The translations under genes were made by a program, and so were the position numbers. DNA of 64,000 nt from an uncultured Acidovorax sp. (lineage in GTDB: Bacteria > Pseudomonadota > Gammaproteobacteria > Burkholderiales > Burkholderiaceae_C): assembly GCA_913774955.1 (NCBI GenBank), contig CAJYKV010000027.1:62001-126000 (forward strand), written 5' to 3'. Below the pieces are notes generated by a model, which saw only the letters and a program-made list of their open reading frames with translations, searched no databases and was not told where the DNA came from. Shown in pieces: positions 41,773-50,596 of this stretch. Within the stretch, counting starts at the first letter, position 1, and every line of letters begins with the position of its first letter.

Positions 41773-42270
41773 ATGGCAAAGGCTCTGCTCGATTTCACGG
41801 CCCTCTCTCCGTTCCGTCCGCTGCGCGGGCTCTTCCGGTGGCTGCGGGGCGCTCCAGCGGCCCGCAACGAGGTCGCGGCCCCGGCCTGGTCGCGCTGGCC
41901 GCACCGTCCGGCCTGCACGGTGCACGGTGTGGCGGACGAACCGGCTCGCCAGCGCGCGTACCGCGACGAGCCTTGCCAGGGCGAGGATGCGGCCGCGGCA
42001 TGCGAGCCCACCGCCTGCCAGCCGGCGGGGCTCCCCGGCGGCAGCCCGATGTCCGTCAGCCCGGTGCTCGCCCTGCCGGCCCCTGCCGAGCGCGGCGCAC
42101 GCCATGCCGCCGCCGCGGGGCGCGGTTGCCCGGCGCGGGCGCCCGGACCGGTTCGGGTGGTCCAGCGCCGCCATGCGGGTACGCCGGAGCGGTTCGTGAT
42201 CTCCGGGCGCATGGCGGACGTGCGGGCGGAGCTGGAACGCTGGGCTGCTGCCGAGGCGGTGCTGAGCTGA
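41773..42270 (+). CDS. Conserved-looking protein of unknown function downstream of lexA
   Basis: 165 aa from an ATG with GGAG upstream. The N-terminus (MAKALLDFTALSPFRPLRGL) and the C-terminus (RFVISGRMADVRAELERWAA) look structured; the middle is Ala/Pro/Arg-rich with several Cys and is probably disordered. I do not recognise a domain. It is 214 bases after lexA in the same orientation, so it could be read through from the SOS promoter; no second LexA box precedes it. Codon bias at third positions fits a real gene. Confidence 0.6.
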   Translation: MAKALLDFTALSPFRPLRGLFRWLRGAPAARNEVAAPAWSRWPHRPACTVHGVADEPARQRAYRDEPCQGEDAAAACEPTACQPAGLPGGSPMSVSPVLALPAPAERGARHAAAAGRGCPARAPGPVRVVQRRHAGTPERFVISGRMADVRAELERWAAAEAVLS

Positions 42271-42339
42271 CAGGGGAAGGCGCCGTCATCGAGCATATTC
42301 ATCGCTCGCGCCTCCATCCACGTTGGCCCGGTCTACTTG

Positions 42340-45300
42340 TCAGCTGTTGATCTGCGCCCAGAGCTTGTCCAGCCGCTTGACGCTCACGGGCTGCGGCGTG
42401 CGGAGCTCCTGCGCGAAGAAGCTCACCCGCAGTTCTTCCAGCAACCAGCGCAGCTCCTGCATGCGCGCGTCCACCTGGCCCTTGCGCTCCGCCACCAGGC
42501 GCCAGTAGCGCTGCTCCTGCGGGCGCAGTTCGGCGAGCCGGGCGGCGTCGCGCGCGGCATCGGCGCGCACCTTGTCCAGGCGCAGCGTGATCGCCTTCAA
42601 GTAACGCGGGAAGTGCGCGAGCTGCGACCAGGGCGCCGCGGTCAGGAAGTTCTTCGGCATGAGCCGCTGCAACTGCTGCTGGGCGTCCTGCGTGGCGTCG
42701 GGGGCGCCCTTCGTGTCCTTGATCTTGCGGGCCGCCGCGGCGTATTCGATCAGGATCGCGCCGGCCAGACGGGCGACTTCGTTGGCGATCAGCGTGAGGC
42801 GGCCGCGGCCTTCCTGCACCCGGCGCTGGAAGTCCGCGTCGGTCGTGGGCAGGGGCTCGACCAGAAAAGCGCGGTCCAGCGCCACGTCGATGATCTGCGC
42901 GCGCAGCTCTTCCTGCGTGCCCAGCGGCATATAGGCCACGGCCATCTTCTGCAGGTCCGGGATGTTCTTCTCCAGGTACTTGAGCGCATCCTTGATCTGC
43001 AGCGCGAACAGCCGGCGCAGGCCCGCGCGGTGCCGCGCTGCGGCCACGCCCGGTTCGTCGAAGACTTCGATGGTCACGGCGTCCCCGCCATCGATGAGCG
43101 CCGGGAACCCGATCAGCGTCTGTCCGCCCTTGCGGATTTCCATCAGCTCCGGCAGTTCTCCGAAGGTCCAGGCCGTGTAGCGCTGGCCCGCCGGCACGGC
43201 GCCCGGAGCGGAAGCGGCCGCCGGGCCGGCGCTGGCCGGTCCTGCCGCGGTGGAGGCCCCACGGCCCTCTCCGGGCCTGCCGTGCGCGCCTCCTCCCTTG
43301 CCGGGCCGTGCAGAAGCGGCCGTCTCCGCAGGAGCCGCGTCGCGCTCGGCCTCTGGAGCGGCGCCTGCGAGCTTCAGCCCCGCCAGGGCCTGGAAGGCCC
43401 CCCGGGCCTTGGCACCCCATTCGGCCTTGAGCGCGCCCAGGTTGCGGCCCTGGCCGAGTTGCCGGCCGTCCTCGTGCACCACGCGGAAGTTCATGAACAG
43501 GTGCGGGCTCAGCATGTCGAGCTTGAAGTCGGCCCGCTTCACGTCGAGCGAGGTTTCATCGCGCACCTGCTTGAGCAGCACGTCCACCAGGCTGCCCTGT
43601 CCGAAGCGCTCGGGCGTGCCGAGCAGCTCGGCCAGGCGGGCGGCGTTGTCCGGGAGCGGCACGAAGCGGCTGCGCGGGCGCTGCGGCAGGCTTTTGAGCA
43701 GCGCCTGGATCTTGTCCTTGAGCATGCCGGGCACCAGCCATTCGCAGCGGTCTTCGCTCACCTGGTTGAGCACGAAGAGCGGCACCGTCACGGTGACGCC
43801 GTCGCGCGGGTCACCGGGTTCGTGCAGGTAGGTGGCCGCGCAGTCCACCCCGCCCAGCCGCACCATGCGCGGGAAGGCGCTGGTGGTGATGCCCGCGGCC
43901 TCGTGCCGCATCAGCTCGTCGCGGGTGAGCTTGAGCACGTCCGGCTTCGCCCGGCTGGCCTCGCGGTACCAGGTTTCGAAATCCGCGCCCGTGCAGATGT
44001 CGGCGGGCACCTGCTGGTCGTAGAAGGCGTAGATGAGCTCCTCGTCCACCAGCACGTCCTGGCGGCGCGATTTGTGCTCCAGCTCTTCCACCTTGGCGAT
44101 CAGCTTGCGGTTGGCGGGCAGGAACGGCAGCCGGCGCTCCCAGTCCTGCGGCCACTGGTCGCCGACCAGCGCTTCGCGCAGGAAGATCTCGCGCGCGGTG
44201 CGCGGGTCCACCTTGCCGAAGTTCACGCGCCGGTTGTTGTAGATGACGATGCCGTAGAGCGTGGCGCGCTCCAGCGCCGTCACCTGCGCGGCCTTGCGCT
44301 CCCAGTGCGGATCCAGCATCTGCTTCTTGAGCAGGTGGCCGCCCATTTCCTCGATCCACTGCGGCTCGATCGCCGCGATGCCGCGCCCGAAGAGGCGCGT
44401 GGTTTCGACCAGTTCCGCCGCCACGATCCAGCGCCCGGGCTTTTTCGACAGGTGCGCGCCCGGATGCTTGTAGAACTTGATGCCGCGCGCGCCGAGGTAC
44501 CAGTCTTCCTCCTCGCTCTTCACGCCGATGTTGCCGAGCAGGCCGGCGAGCATGGACCGGTGGATCTGCTCGTAGCTGGCCGGCTGCGGGTTGATGCGCC
44601 ACCGGTGCTCGGTGACCACGGTGAGCAACTGCGTGTGGATGTCGCGCCATTCGCGCAGGCGCCGGATGCTGATGAAGTTCTGGCGCAGCAGCGATTCGTA
44701 CTGCCGGTTGCTCAGCTTGTGGGTGGGCGCCGGGGCCGGCGCGGACGCGGTGGCTGCCGCAGGAGCCGCAGCCTCGGCAATGGCGCCCGACTGGCGCTGC
44801 GCCACCGGCAGCACCGCCTGCGAGGGCGCGCCCTTGCGCGCGGCATCGCGCTGCGCCCGCGCGGACGGCAGGCTCGGCGCGCCGCCGCGGGCTTCGTTGA
44901 TCCACTTCCAGAGCTTGAGGTAGCCGCTGAATTCGCTCTTCTCGTCGTCGAACTTGGCGTGCGCCTGGTCGGCCTGCTGCTGGGCTTCGAGCGGCCGATC
45001 GCGCACGTCCTGCACCGACAGGGCCGAGGCGATCACCAGCACTTCGTCCAGCGCCTGGCGGTCGCGTGCCTCCAGGATCATGCGGCCCACGCGCGGATCG
45101 AGCGGCAGGCGCGAAAGCTCCACGCCCATGGGCGTGAGTTCGTTGGCATCGTCCACCGCGCCGAGTTCGGCCAGCAGCTGGTAGCCGTCGGCGATCGCGC
45201 GGCCGGACGGCGCCTCGATGAACGGGAACTGCGCCACGTCGCCCAGGTGCAGCGACTTCATGCGTAGGATCACGCCCGCGAGCGAAGAGCGCAGGATTTC

Positions 45301-46587
45301 CGGGTCGGTGAAGCGCGGCCGGCCGTTGAAGTCCGGCTCGTCGTAGAGCCGGATGCAGATGCCGTTGGCCACCCGGCCGCAGCGGCCCGCCCGCTGGTTG
45401 GCCGCCGCCTGGCTCACCGGCTCGATCAGCAACTGCTCGACCTTGCTGCGGAAGCTGTAGCGCTTGACGCGGGCGGTGCCGGCGTCGATCACGTAGCGGA
45501 TGCCCGGCACCGTGAGCGAGGTTTCCGCCACGTTGGTCGCCAGCACGATGCGGCGGCCGGTGTGGCCTTCGAAGATACGGTCCTGTTCGGCCTGGGAGAG
45601 GCGCGCGAACAGCGGCAGCACTTCGGCGCCGCGCATCACGGGCTGGTGCGAGAGGTGCTTGCGCAGGTGGTCCGCGGCCTCGCGGATCTCGCGCTCGCCG
45701 GGCAGGAAGACGAGGATGTCGCCCGCCGCATTGCCGGACCAGAGCTCGTCCACGCCGTCCGCGATCGCTTCGTTCAGGCCGTAGTCGCGGCTTTCCTCGA
45801 AGGGCCGGTAGCGCTGCTCCACCGGGAAGGTGCGGCCCGACACGTAGATGACGGGTGCAGGAACCATTTCGCCCCCACGCTCCCCCACTGCGTGTGGGTC
45901 GCTGCCCCCCGAGGGGGCCGCGCCCGGCTTGGGGCGGCCCGGCGCCGGGCGGGCGCTCGCGAAATGCTTGGCGAAGCGCTCGGCATCGATCGTGGCCGAG
46001 GTGACCACGATCTTCAGGTCGGGCCGGCGCGGCAGGATCTGGCGGAGGTAGCCCAGCAGGAAGTCGATGTTCAGGCTGCGCTCGTGCGCCTCGTCGATGA
46101 TGATCGTGTCGTAGGCGGTCAGCAGCGGATCGGTCTGCGTTTCGGCCAGCAGGATGCCGTCCGTCATCAGCTTGACGGAGGCGTCGCGCGACAGGCGGTC
46201 CTGGAAGCGGACCTTGTAGCCCACCACGTCGCCCAGCGGCGTGTGCAGCTCTTCGGCGATGCGCTTGGCGACGCTGCTCGCCGCGATCCGGCGCGGCTGC
46301 GTGTGGCCGATCAGGCGGCCCTTCTCACCGGGCTTGGCATTGCATTTGCCGCGGCCGAGCGCCAGCGCGATCTTGGGCAGCTGCGTGGTCTTGCCCGAGC
46401 CGGTTTCGCCGCAGACGATGATGACCTGGTGCGCCTGCATGGCGGCCATGATCTCTTCGCGCTTGCCCGAGACCGGCAGGCCCGGCGGGAACTCGATGCG
46501 CAGGGGCGCGGCCGGGGCCTCGCGGCGCGGCGGTGCGGTCGGGGCGGATGGGGGAAGGGGGGATTTCGGGGGCGCGGAACCGGTCAT
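42340..46587 (-). CDS. hrpA: ATP-dependent RNA helicase HrpA
   Basis: 1415 aa DEAH-box helicase. Walker A IIVCGETGSGKTTQLP (about residue 45), DEAH motif TIIIDEAHERSLNIDFLL, VTSATIDAERFAKHF, motif VI QRAGRCGRVANG, then the long HrpA-specific C-terminal region. HrpA acts on stalled or collided ribosomes in E. coli. Two oddities: residues about 210-243 are encoded by a dispersed repeat inserted between KHF and APVIYVSG, and a low-complexity Ala/Gly/Pro stretch with no obvious conservation lies at about residues 1075-1140. Start at 46587 (MTGSAPPKSPLPP); 46599 is also possible. Confidence 0.95.
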   Translation of the reverse strand: MTGSAPPKSPLPPSAPTAPPRREAPAAPLRIEFPPGLPVSGKREEIMAAMQAHQVIIVCGETGSGKTTQLPKIALALGRGKCNAKPGEKGRLIGHTQPRRIAASSVAKRIAEELHTPLGDVVGYKVRFQDRLSRDASVKLMTDGILLAETQTDPLLTAYDTIIIDEAHERSLNIDFLLGYLRQILPRRPDLKIVVTSATIDAERFAKHFASARPAPGRPKPGAAPSGGSDPHAVGERGGEMVPAPVIYVSGRTFPVEQRYRPFEESRDYGLNEAIADGVDELWSGNAAGDILVFLPGEREIREAADHLRKHLSHQPVMRGAEVLPLFARLSQAEQDRIFEGHTGRRIVLATNVAETSLTVPGIRYVIDAGTARVKRYSFRSKVEQLLIEPVSQAAANQRAGRCGRVANGICIRLYDEPDFNGRPRFTDPEILRSSLAGVILRMKSLHLGDVAQFPFIEAPSGRAIADGYQLLAELGAVDDANELTPMGVELSRLPLDPRVGRMILEARDRQALDEVLVIASALSVQDVRDRPLEAQQQADQAHAKFDDEKSEFSGYLKLWKWINEARGGAPSLPSARAQRDAARKGAPSQAVLPVAQRQSGAIAEAAAPAAATASAPAPAPTHKLSNRQYESLLRQNFISIRRLREWRDIHTQLLTVVTEHRWRINPQPASYEQIHRSMLAGLLGNIGVKSEEEDWYLGARGIKFYKHPGAHLSKKPGRWIVAAELVETTRLFGRGIAAIEPQWIEEMGGHLLKKQMLDPHWERKAAQVTALERATLYGIVIYNNRRVNFGKVDPRTAREIFLREALVGDQWPQDWERRLPFLPANRKLIAKVEELEHKSRRQDVLVDEELIYAFYDQQVPADICTGADFETWYREASRAKPDVLKLTRDELMRHEAAGITTSAFPRMVRLGGVDCAATYLHEPGDPRDGVTVTVPLFVLNQVSEDRCEWLVPGMLKDKIQALLKSLPQRPRSRFVPLPDNAARLAELLGTPERFGQGSLVDVLLKQVRDETSLDVKRADFKLDMLSPHLFMNFRVVHEDGRQLGQGRNLGALKAEWGAKARGAFQALAGLKLAGAAPEAERDAAPAETAASARPGKGGGAHGRPGEGRGASTAAGPASAGPAAASAPGAVPAGQRYTAWTFGELPELMEIRKGGQTLIGFPALIDGGDAVTIEVFDEPGVAAARHRAGLRRLFALQIKDALKYLEKNIPDLQKMAVAYMPLGTQEELRAQIIDVALDRAFLVEPLPTTDADFQRRVQEGRGRLTLIANEVARLAGAILIEYAAAARKIKDTKGAPDATQDAQQQLQRLMPKNFLTAAPWSQLAHFPRYLKAITLRLDKVRADAARDAARLAELRPQEQRYWRLVAERKGQVDARMQELRWLLEELRVSFFAQELRTPQPVSVKRLDKLWAQINS
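45859..45966 (-). repeat. Dispersed repeat inserted in frame within hrpA
   Basis: Holds CCCAC/GTGGG and GCCCCC/GGGGGC short palindromes and shares a CCCCCTCGGGGGG core with copy B at 56 kb. CATTTCGC (45865-45872) and GCGAAATG (45959-45966) form an 8-bp inverted repeat at its edges. The 102 bases at 45859-45960 encode 34 extra residues in HrpA. Confidence 0.65.
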
Positions 46588-46627
46588 AGAGACCCGCATT
46601 ATCCGAACGATCCGTTGGCGTGGTGCA

Positions 46628-48028
46628 ATGGAGGCCTTACCGGTCACCCTGCGACCGGCCCGCCCGATGCCCTCCGCCGCTCCAGTTCCAGGCCCTGCGC
46701 CTGTTCCCGCTCCCGCCGTCCTGCCGTCTTCCCCCGCTGCCGCGCGCCGCCGGCACGTGGTGGTGATCGGCGCCGGCATCGTGGGCGCCGTGTGCGCGGT
46801 GGAGATCCTGCGGACCGGCCGCAGCGTGACGCTGCTGAATCCGCATCCCGCCGCCGGCCCGGAGGCGACCAGCTACGGCAATGCGGGCTGGCTGTCGTCG
46901 CATTCGATACTGCCGCCCGCCGGCCCGGGCATGTGGAAGCAGGTTCCTGCCCTCCTCCTCCACCCGGACGGGCCGCTCACCGTGCGCTGGGGATACCTGC
47001 CGCGCGCCCTGCCCTGGCTGTCGCGCTTCCTGCATGCCGGCAGCACGCCGGACCGCGTCGCCCGCACCGCGCATGCGCTGCGGCAGCTGTTGCGCGACGC
47101 GCCCGCACTGCACGCGCGCCTGGCGGCAGACGCCGGCGTGCCGCACCTCGTCGCCCGGCGCGGCCTGCTGCACGTGTATCCCTCGCGCGCCGATTTCGCG
47201 GCGGATGCGCTGGGCTGGCGCCTGCGGGCTCAGGAAGGGATCGCCTTCGAGACGCTGGAAGGCGGCGACCTGCGCGCGCAGGAGCCGGACCTGCTGCCCG
47301 CATACCGCTTCGGTGTGCGCGTCGACGAGGCAGGCCACTGCGCCGATCCGGGTGGCTATCTGGCCGCACTGCTGGCCCATGCACGGGCGCTGGGAGCGCG
47401 CTGGGTGACGGGCGAGGCGACGGGGCTGCGCATCGAGGCCGGCTGGCTCGTGGCGGTGCGCACGGGCCAGGGCGACCTGCCGTGCGATGCGGCGGTGATC
47501 GCGGCGGGCGCGTATTCGAAGGCCCTGGCCCGCGATGCCGGCGACCGCGTGTGGCTGGACACCGAACGCGGCTACCACGCGATGCTGGACGTGCGCGCCG
47601 GCCCCGGGGCGCCGCCGCCCGGCCCACGGACCTCGACCATGGTGATGGACCGCAAGCTCATCGTGCACCAGATGGCGCACGGGCTGCGCGTGGCCGGCCA
47701 GGTGGAGATCGCAGGGCTGCAGGCCGAACCCGATTGGCGCCGCGCACGCATCCTGCTGCGGCATCTGTTCGATCTGTACCCGGCGCTGCCGCGCGCGTCG
47801 CTCGAAGACGGCGCGCGACTCTGGATGGGCCGGCGCCCGAGCACCAGCGACGGCCTGCCCTGCATCGGCCCCGCATCCGCCAGCGCGGACGTGGTCCATG
47901 CGTACGGGCACGGGCACGTGGGCCTCGGGTCTTCGGCCCGCACGGGCCGCCTGGTCGCGCAGCTGCTGGACGGGCGGGCGCCCGAAATCGACCTTGCGCC
48001 CTTCCGCCCGCAGCGCTGGCGACGATAA
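46628..48028 (+). CDS. FAD-dependent D-amino-acid dehydrogenase-like oxidoreductase
   Basis: 466 aa. After a Pro/Ala-rich N-terminal extension (residues 1-40), the FAD-binding motif HVVVIGAGIVGAVCAVEIL is clear, with SYGNAGWLSSHSILPPAGPG and the C-terminal GRRPSTSDGLPCIGPASAS and AYGHGHVGLGSSARTGRL typical of DadA-family oxidases. The substrate is probably a D-amino acid or similar secondary amine; specificity is unknown. The ATG at 46667 is an alternative that trims the odd N-terminus. Divergent from hrpA across 40 bases, upstream of argA. Confidence 0.85.
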   Translation: MEALPVTLRPARPMPSAAPVPGPAPVPAPAVLPSSPAAARRRHVVVIGAGIVGAVCAVEILRTGRSVTLLNPHPAAGPEATSYGNAGWLSSHSILPPAGPGMWKQVPALLLHPDGPLTVRWGYLPRALPWLSRFLHAGSTPDRVARTAHALRQLLRDAPALHARLAADAGVPHLVARRGLLHVYPSRADFAADALGWRLRAQEGIAFETLEGGDLRAQEPDLLPAYRFGVRVDEAGHCADPGGYLAALLAHARALGARWVTGEATGLRIEAGWLVAVRTGQGDLPCDAAVIAAGAYSKALARDAGDRVWLDTERGYHAMLDVRAGPGAPPPGPRTSTMVMDRKLIVHQMAHGLRVAGQVEIAGLQAEPDWRRARILLRHLFDLYPALPRASLEDGARLWMGRRPSTSDGLPCIGPASASADVVHAYGHGHVGLGSSARTGRLVAQLLDGRAPEIDLAPFRPQRWRR

Positions 48029-48116
48029 TCCGGCGCGCACCGGAAAACGCCGTTCTTCCCACGGAATTCCTGCCCCCGGGCGGGCTCCGGGTCCTGCCTC
48101 CCTCTTGCATCCTTCC

Positions 48117-49463
48117 ATGTCCGCAGTCTTCAATTTCACCTTCGTTCCCTGGTTCCGGTCGGTGGCTCCGTACATCCACAAGTTCCGCCACCAGACCTTC
48201 GTGATCGCCCTGACCGGCGAGGCGATCGCGGCCGGCAAGCTGCAGTCGATCGCGCAGGACCTGGCGATGATCCAGGCCATGGGCGTGAAGATCGTGCTGG
48301 TGCACGGCTTCCGTCCGCAGGTGAACGAGCAGCTGGCCGCCAAGGGCCATGCGGCGCGCTATTCGCACGGCATCCGCATCACCGATTCCGTGGCGCTGGA
48401 CTGCGCGCAGGAAGCGGCCGGACAGCTGCGCTACGAGATCGAAGCCGCATTCAGCCAGGGCCTGCCCAACACGCCCATGGCGGGCTCCACCGTGCGCGTG
48501 ATCTCCGGCAACTTCATCACCGCGCGTCCCGTCGGCATCGTGGACGGCGTCGATTTCAAGCATTCGGGCCTGGTGCGCAAGGTGGACGTGGCGGGCATCC
48601 GCCGTTCGCTGGAGATGGATGCGCTGGTGCTGCTCTCGCCCTTCGGCTTCTCGCCGACGGGCGAGGCCTTCAACCTCACGATGGAAGAGGTGGCGACCTC
48701 CGTGGCGATCGCGCTCAAGGCGGACAAGCTCGTCTTCGTCTGCGAGGTGCCTGGCATCCGCACCGACCCCGAGCAACCCGAGAGCGAGGACAACCCGATC
48801 GACACCGAGCTGCCGCTCGCGCAGGCGCGCCAGATGCTCGCGCGCGTGCCCCCGGGCCAGAAGCCCACGGACACCGCGTTCTACCTGCAGCACTGCGTGA
48901 AGGCCTGCCAGAACGGCGTGGAGCGCAGCCACATCATCCCCTTCGCGGTGGACGGCGCGCTGCTGCTGGAGATCTACGTGCACGACGGCATCGGCACCAT
49001 GGTGGTGGACGAGAAGCTCGAAGAGCTGCGCGAGGCCACGCCGGACGACGTGGGCGGCATCCTGCAGCTCATCGAGCCGTTCGAGAAGGACGGCACGCTC
49101 GTCAAACGCGACCGCACCGAGATCGAGCGCGACATCGCCAACTACACCATCATCGAGCACGACGGCGTGATCTTCGGCTGCGCCGCGCTCTACCCCTACC
49201 CCGAGGCCGGCACCGCCGAGATGGCCGCCGTGACGGTGTCGCCGCAGAGCCAGGGCACGGGCGACGGAGAGAAGCTGCTCAAGCGCATCGAGCAGCGTGC
49301 CCGCGCCATGGGCCTGAAGAGCCTGTTCGTGCTCACCACCCGCACGATGCACTGGTTCATCAAGCGTGGCTTCCAGCCGGTCGATCCCGAGTGGCTGCCG
49401 GAAGCGCGCAAGAAGAAATACAACTGGGACCGGCGCAGCCAGGTGCTGGTGAAGAACCTTTAA
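48117..49463 (+). CDS. argA: N-acetylglutamate synthase
   Basis: 448 aa. First step of arginine synthesis: glutamate plus acetyl-CoA. N-terminal amino-acid-kinase domain (FVIALTGEAIAAGKLQSIAQ, KIVLVHGFRPQVNEQLAAKG), then a C-terminal GNAT acetyltransferase domain (ATPDDVGGILQLIEPFEKDG, VTVSPQSQGTGDGEKLLKRI) ending with KYNWDRRSQVLVKNL, the usual ArgA C-terminus. The kinase fold serves for arginine feedback. Carbamoyl phosphate from CarAB, at the other end of the window, feeds the same pathway. Confidence 0.96.
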   Translation: MSAVFNFTFVPWFRSVAPYIHKFRHQTFVIALTGEAIAAGKLQSIAQDLAMIQAMGVKIVLVHGFRPQVNEQLAAKGHAARYSHGIRITDSVALDCAQEAAGQLRYEIEAAFSQGLPNTPMAGSTVRVISGNFITARPVGIVDGVDFKHSGLVRKVDVAGIRRSLEMDALVLLSPFGFSPTGEAFNLTMEEVATSVAIALKADKLVFVCEVPGIRTDPEQPESEDNPIDTELPLAQARQMLARVPPGQKPTDTAFYLQHCVKACQNGVERSHIIPFAVDGALLLEIYVHDGIGTMVVDEKLEELREATPDDVGGILQLIEPFEKDGTLVKRDRTEIERDIANYTIIEHDGVIFGCAALYPYPEAGTAEMAAVTVSPQSQGTGDGEKLLKRIEQRARAMGLKSLFVLTTRTMHWFIKRGFQPVDPEWLPEARKKKYNWDRRSQVLVKNL

Positions 49464-49556
49464 GCCGCCCCGGACCGCCCGCTGGACCCATCACGGCGGC
49501 GGCGGCGGCGGTGGCGGCCAGGAAGGCTTACTGCCGCCCCTCCAGCCGATCCGCCG

Positions 49557-50471
49557 TCATGGGGATTTCGAAGCCCACCGCGCGGCCAGGGCACCCACCC
49601 GCGCGATCGCCGCGTCGCGCGCATCCGCCGCCGCCGGGCTGCCGGTGAGGTAGCAGCTCACCATCACCGGGCCGTGGTCCGGCGGCCAGAACAGGCCCGC
49701 GTCGTTGCTGGTGCCGCGCGGACCGGTACCGGTCTTCTCACCGATGCGCCAGCCCTCGGGCATGCCTGCCCGCAGGCGCTTGTCGCCCGTGCGGTTGCCG
49801 ACGAGCCAGGCGAGCAGCCGGGCGCGCGCAGCGGTGGACAGCGCCTCGCCCTGCGTGACCGCCCAGGTGGTGCGCGCCATGGCGCGCGGCGTGGTGGTAT
49901 CGCGCACGTCCCCGGGCGGCACGTCGTTGAGTTCGGGCTCTTTGCGGTCCAGCCGCGTGTGGGTGTCTCCCAGCGAACGCAACCAGGCGGTGAGTTCGAG
50001 CGGCCCACCCTGGGCGCCAAGCAGCAGGTTGGCCGCGGTGTTGTCGCTCAGCGTGACGGCGGCCTCGCAGAGCTGCTCCACCGTCATGCCGTCGCCATCC
50101 GCGTGGCGTTCCGTGGTGGGCGAATACTCCACCAGATCGCTCTTGCGGTAGGTGATGCGGCGGTCCAGCCGCTCCTGCCCCTGGTCCACCCGCCGCAGCA
50201 CATGGGCCGCCAACAGCATCTTGAAGGTGCTGCACATCGGAAAGCGCTCATCGCCGCGGTACGCGGCCTGCCGCCCGGAGGACATGTCCAGCAGTGCCAC
50301 GCCCAGGCGGCCACCCACCGAGGCTTCGATTTCCTGCAATGCGGCGGCCAACGCACCGGCTTCGGACGCCACCCCCCTGGAATTCTTGGTCCCGGCCCAG
50401 CTGCCGCCGGCCCAGGGAACGAGCGCGCCCGCCACTGCGGACACCATCCATGTTCTTCTCTGCATCGCCAT
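49557..50471 (-). CDS. Class A beta-lactamase
   Basis: 304 aa. All class A motifs are present: S-x-x-K as CSTFKML, SDN in TLSDNTAANLL, Glu166 loop as KEPELNDVPPGD, and KTG in IGEKTGTGPRG. Hydrolyses penicillins and probably some cephalosporins; spectrum cannot be predicted. The N-terminus MAMQRRTWMVSAVAGALVPW has a twin-Arg pair before the hydrophobic core, suggesting Tat export. Start at 50471 has GGAG eight bases upstream; 50465 and 50486 are alternatives. Divergent from ampR. Confidence 0.93.
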   Translation of the reverse strand: MAMQRRTWMVSAVAGALVPWAGGSWAGTKNSRGVASEAGALAAALQEIEASVGGRLGVALLDMSSGRQAAYRGDERFPMCSTFKMLLAAHVLRRVDQGQERLDRRITYRKSDLVEYSPTTERHADGDGMTVEQLCEAAVTLSDNTAANLLLGAQGGPLELTAWLRSLGDTHTRLDRKEPELNDVPPGDVRDTTTPRAMARTTWAVTQGEALSTAARARLLAWLVGNRTGDKRLRAGMPEGWRIGEKTGTGPRGTSNDAGLFWPPDHGPVMVSCYLTGSPAAADARDAAIARVGALAARWASKSP

Positions 50472-50506
50472 TCGGTATTGCTCCATCGAGGTTGTGAATG
50501 GGAGGA

Positions 50507-50535
50507 ACGATACCGCCGGGCCGCCGCCGTGACCA
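50507..50535 (-). promoter_or_regulatory. Candidate beta-lactamase promoter
   Basis: On the minus strand TGGTCA (50535-50530), 17-base spacer, TATCGT (50512-50507). Each hexamer matches 4 of 6 bases. The AT-richer stretch just beyond the -35 (50541-50552) is where an AmpR site would be expected. Confidence 0.4.
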
Positions 50536-50596
50536 CCGACGATAATTGCGCACTCCCCCAAGAAAAACTTCACCCTCTTCCGGTCGCCGTTCCGCC

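Noticed and set aside
49490-49520. GGC triplet repeat after argA
   Set aside because: A short GC-rich triplet run in a 90-base spacer; no structure, coding role or partner repeat.
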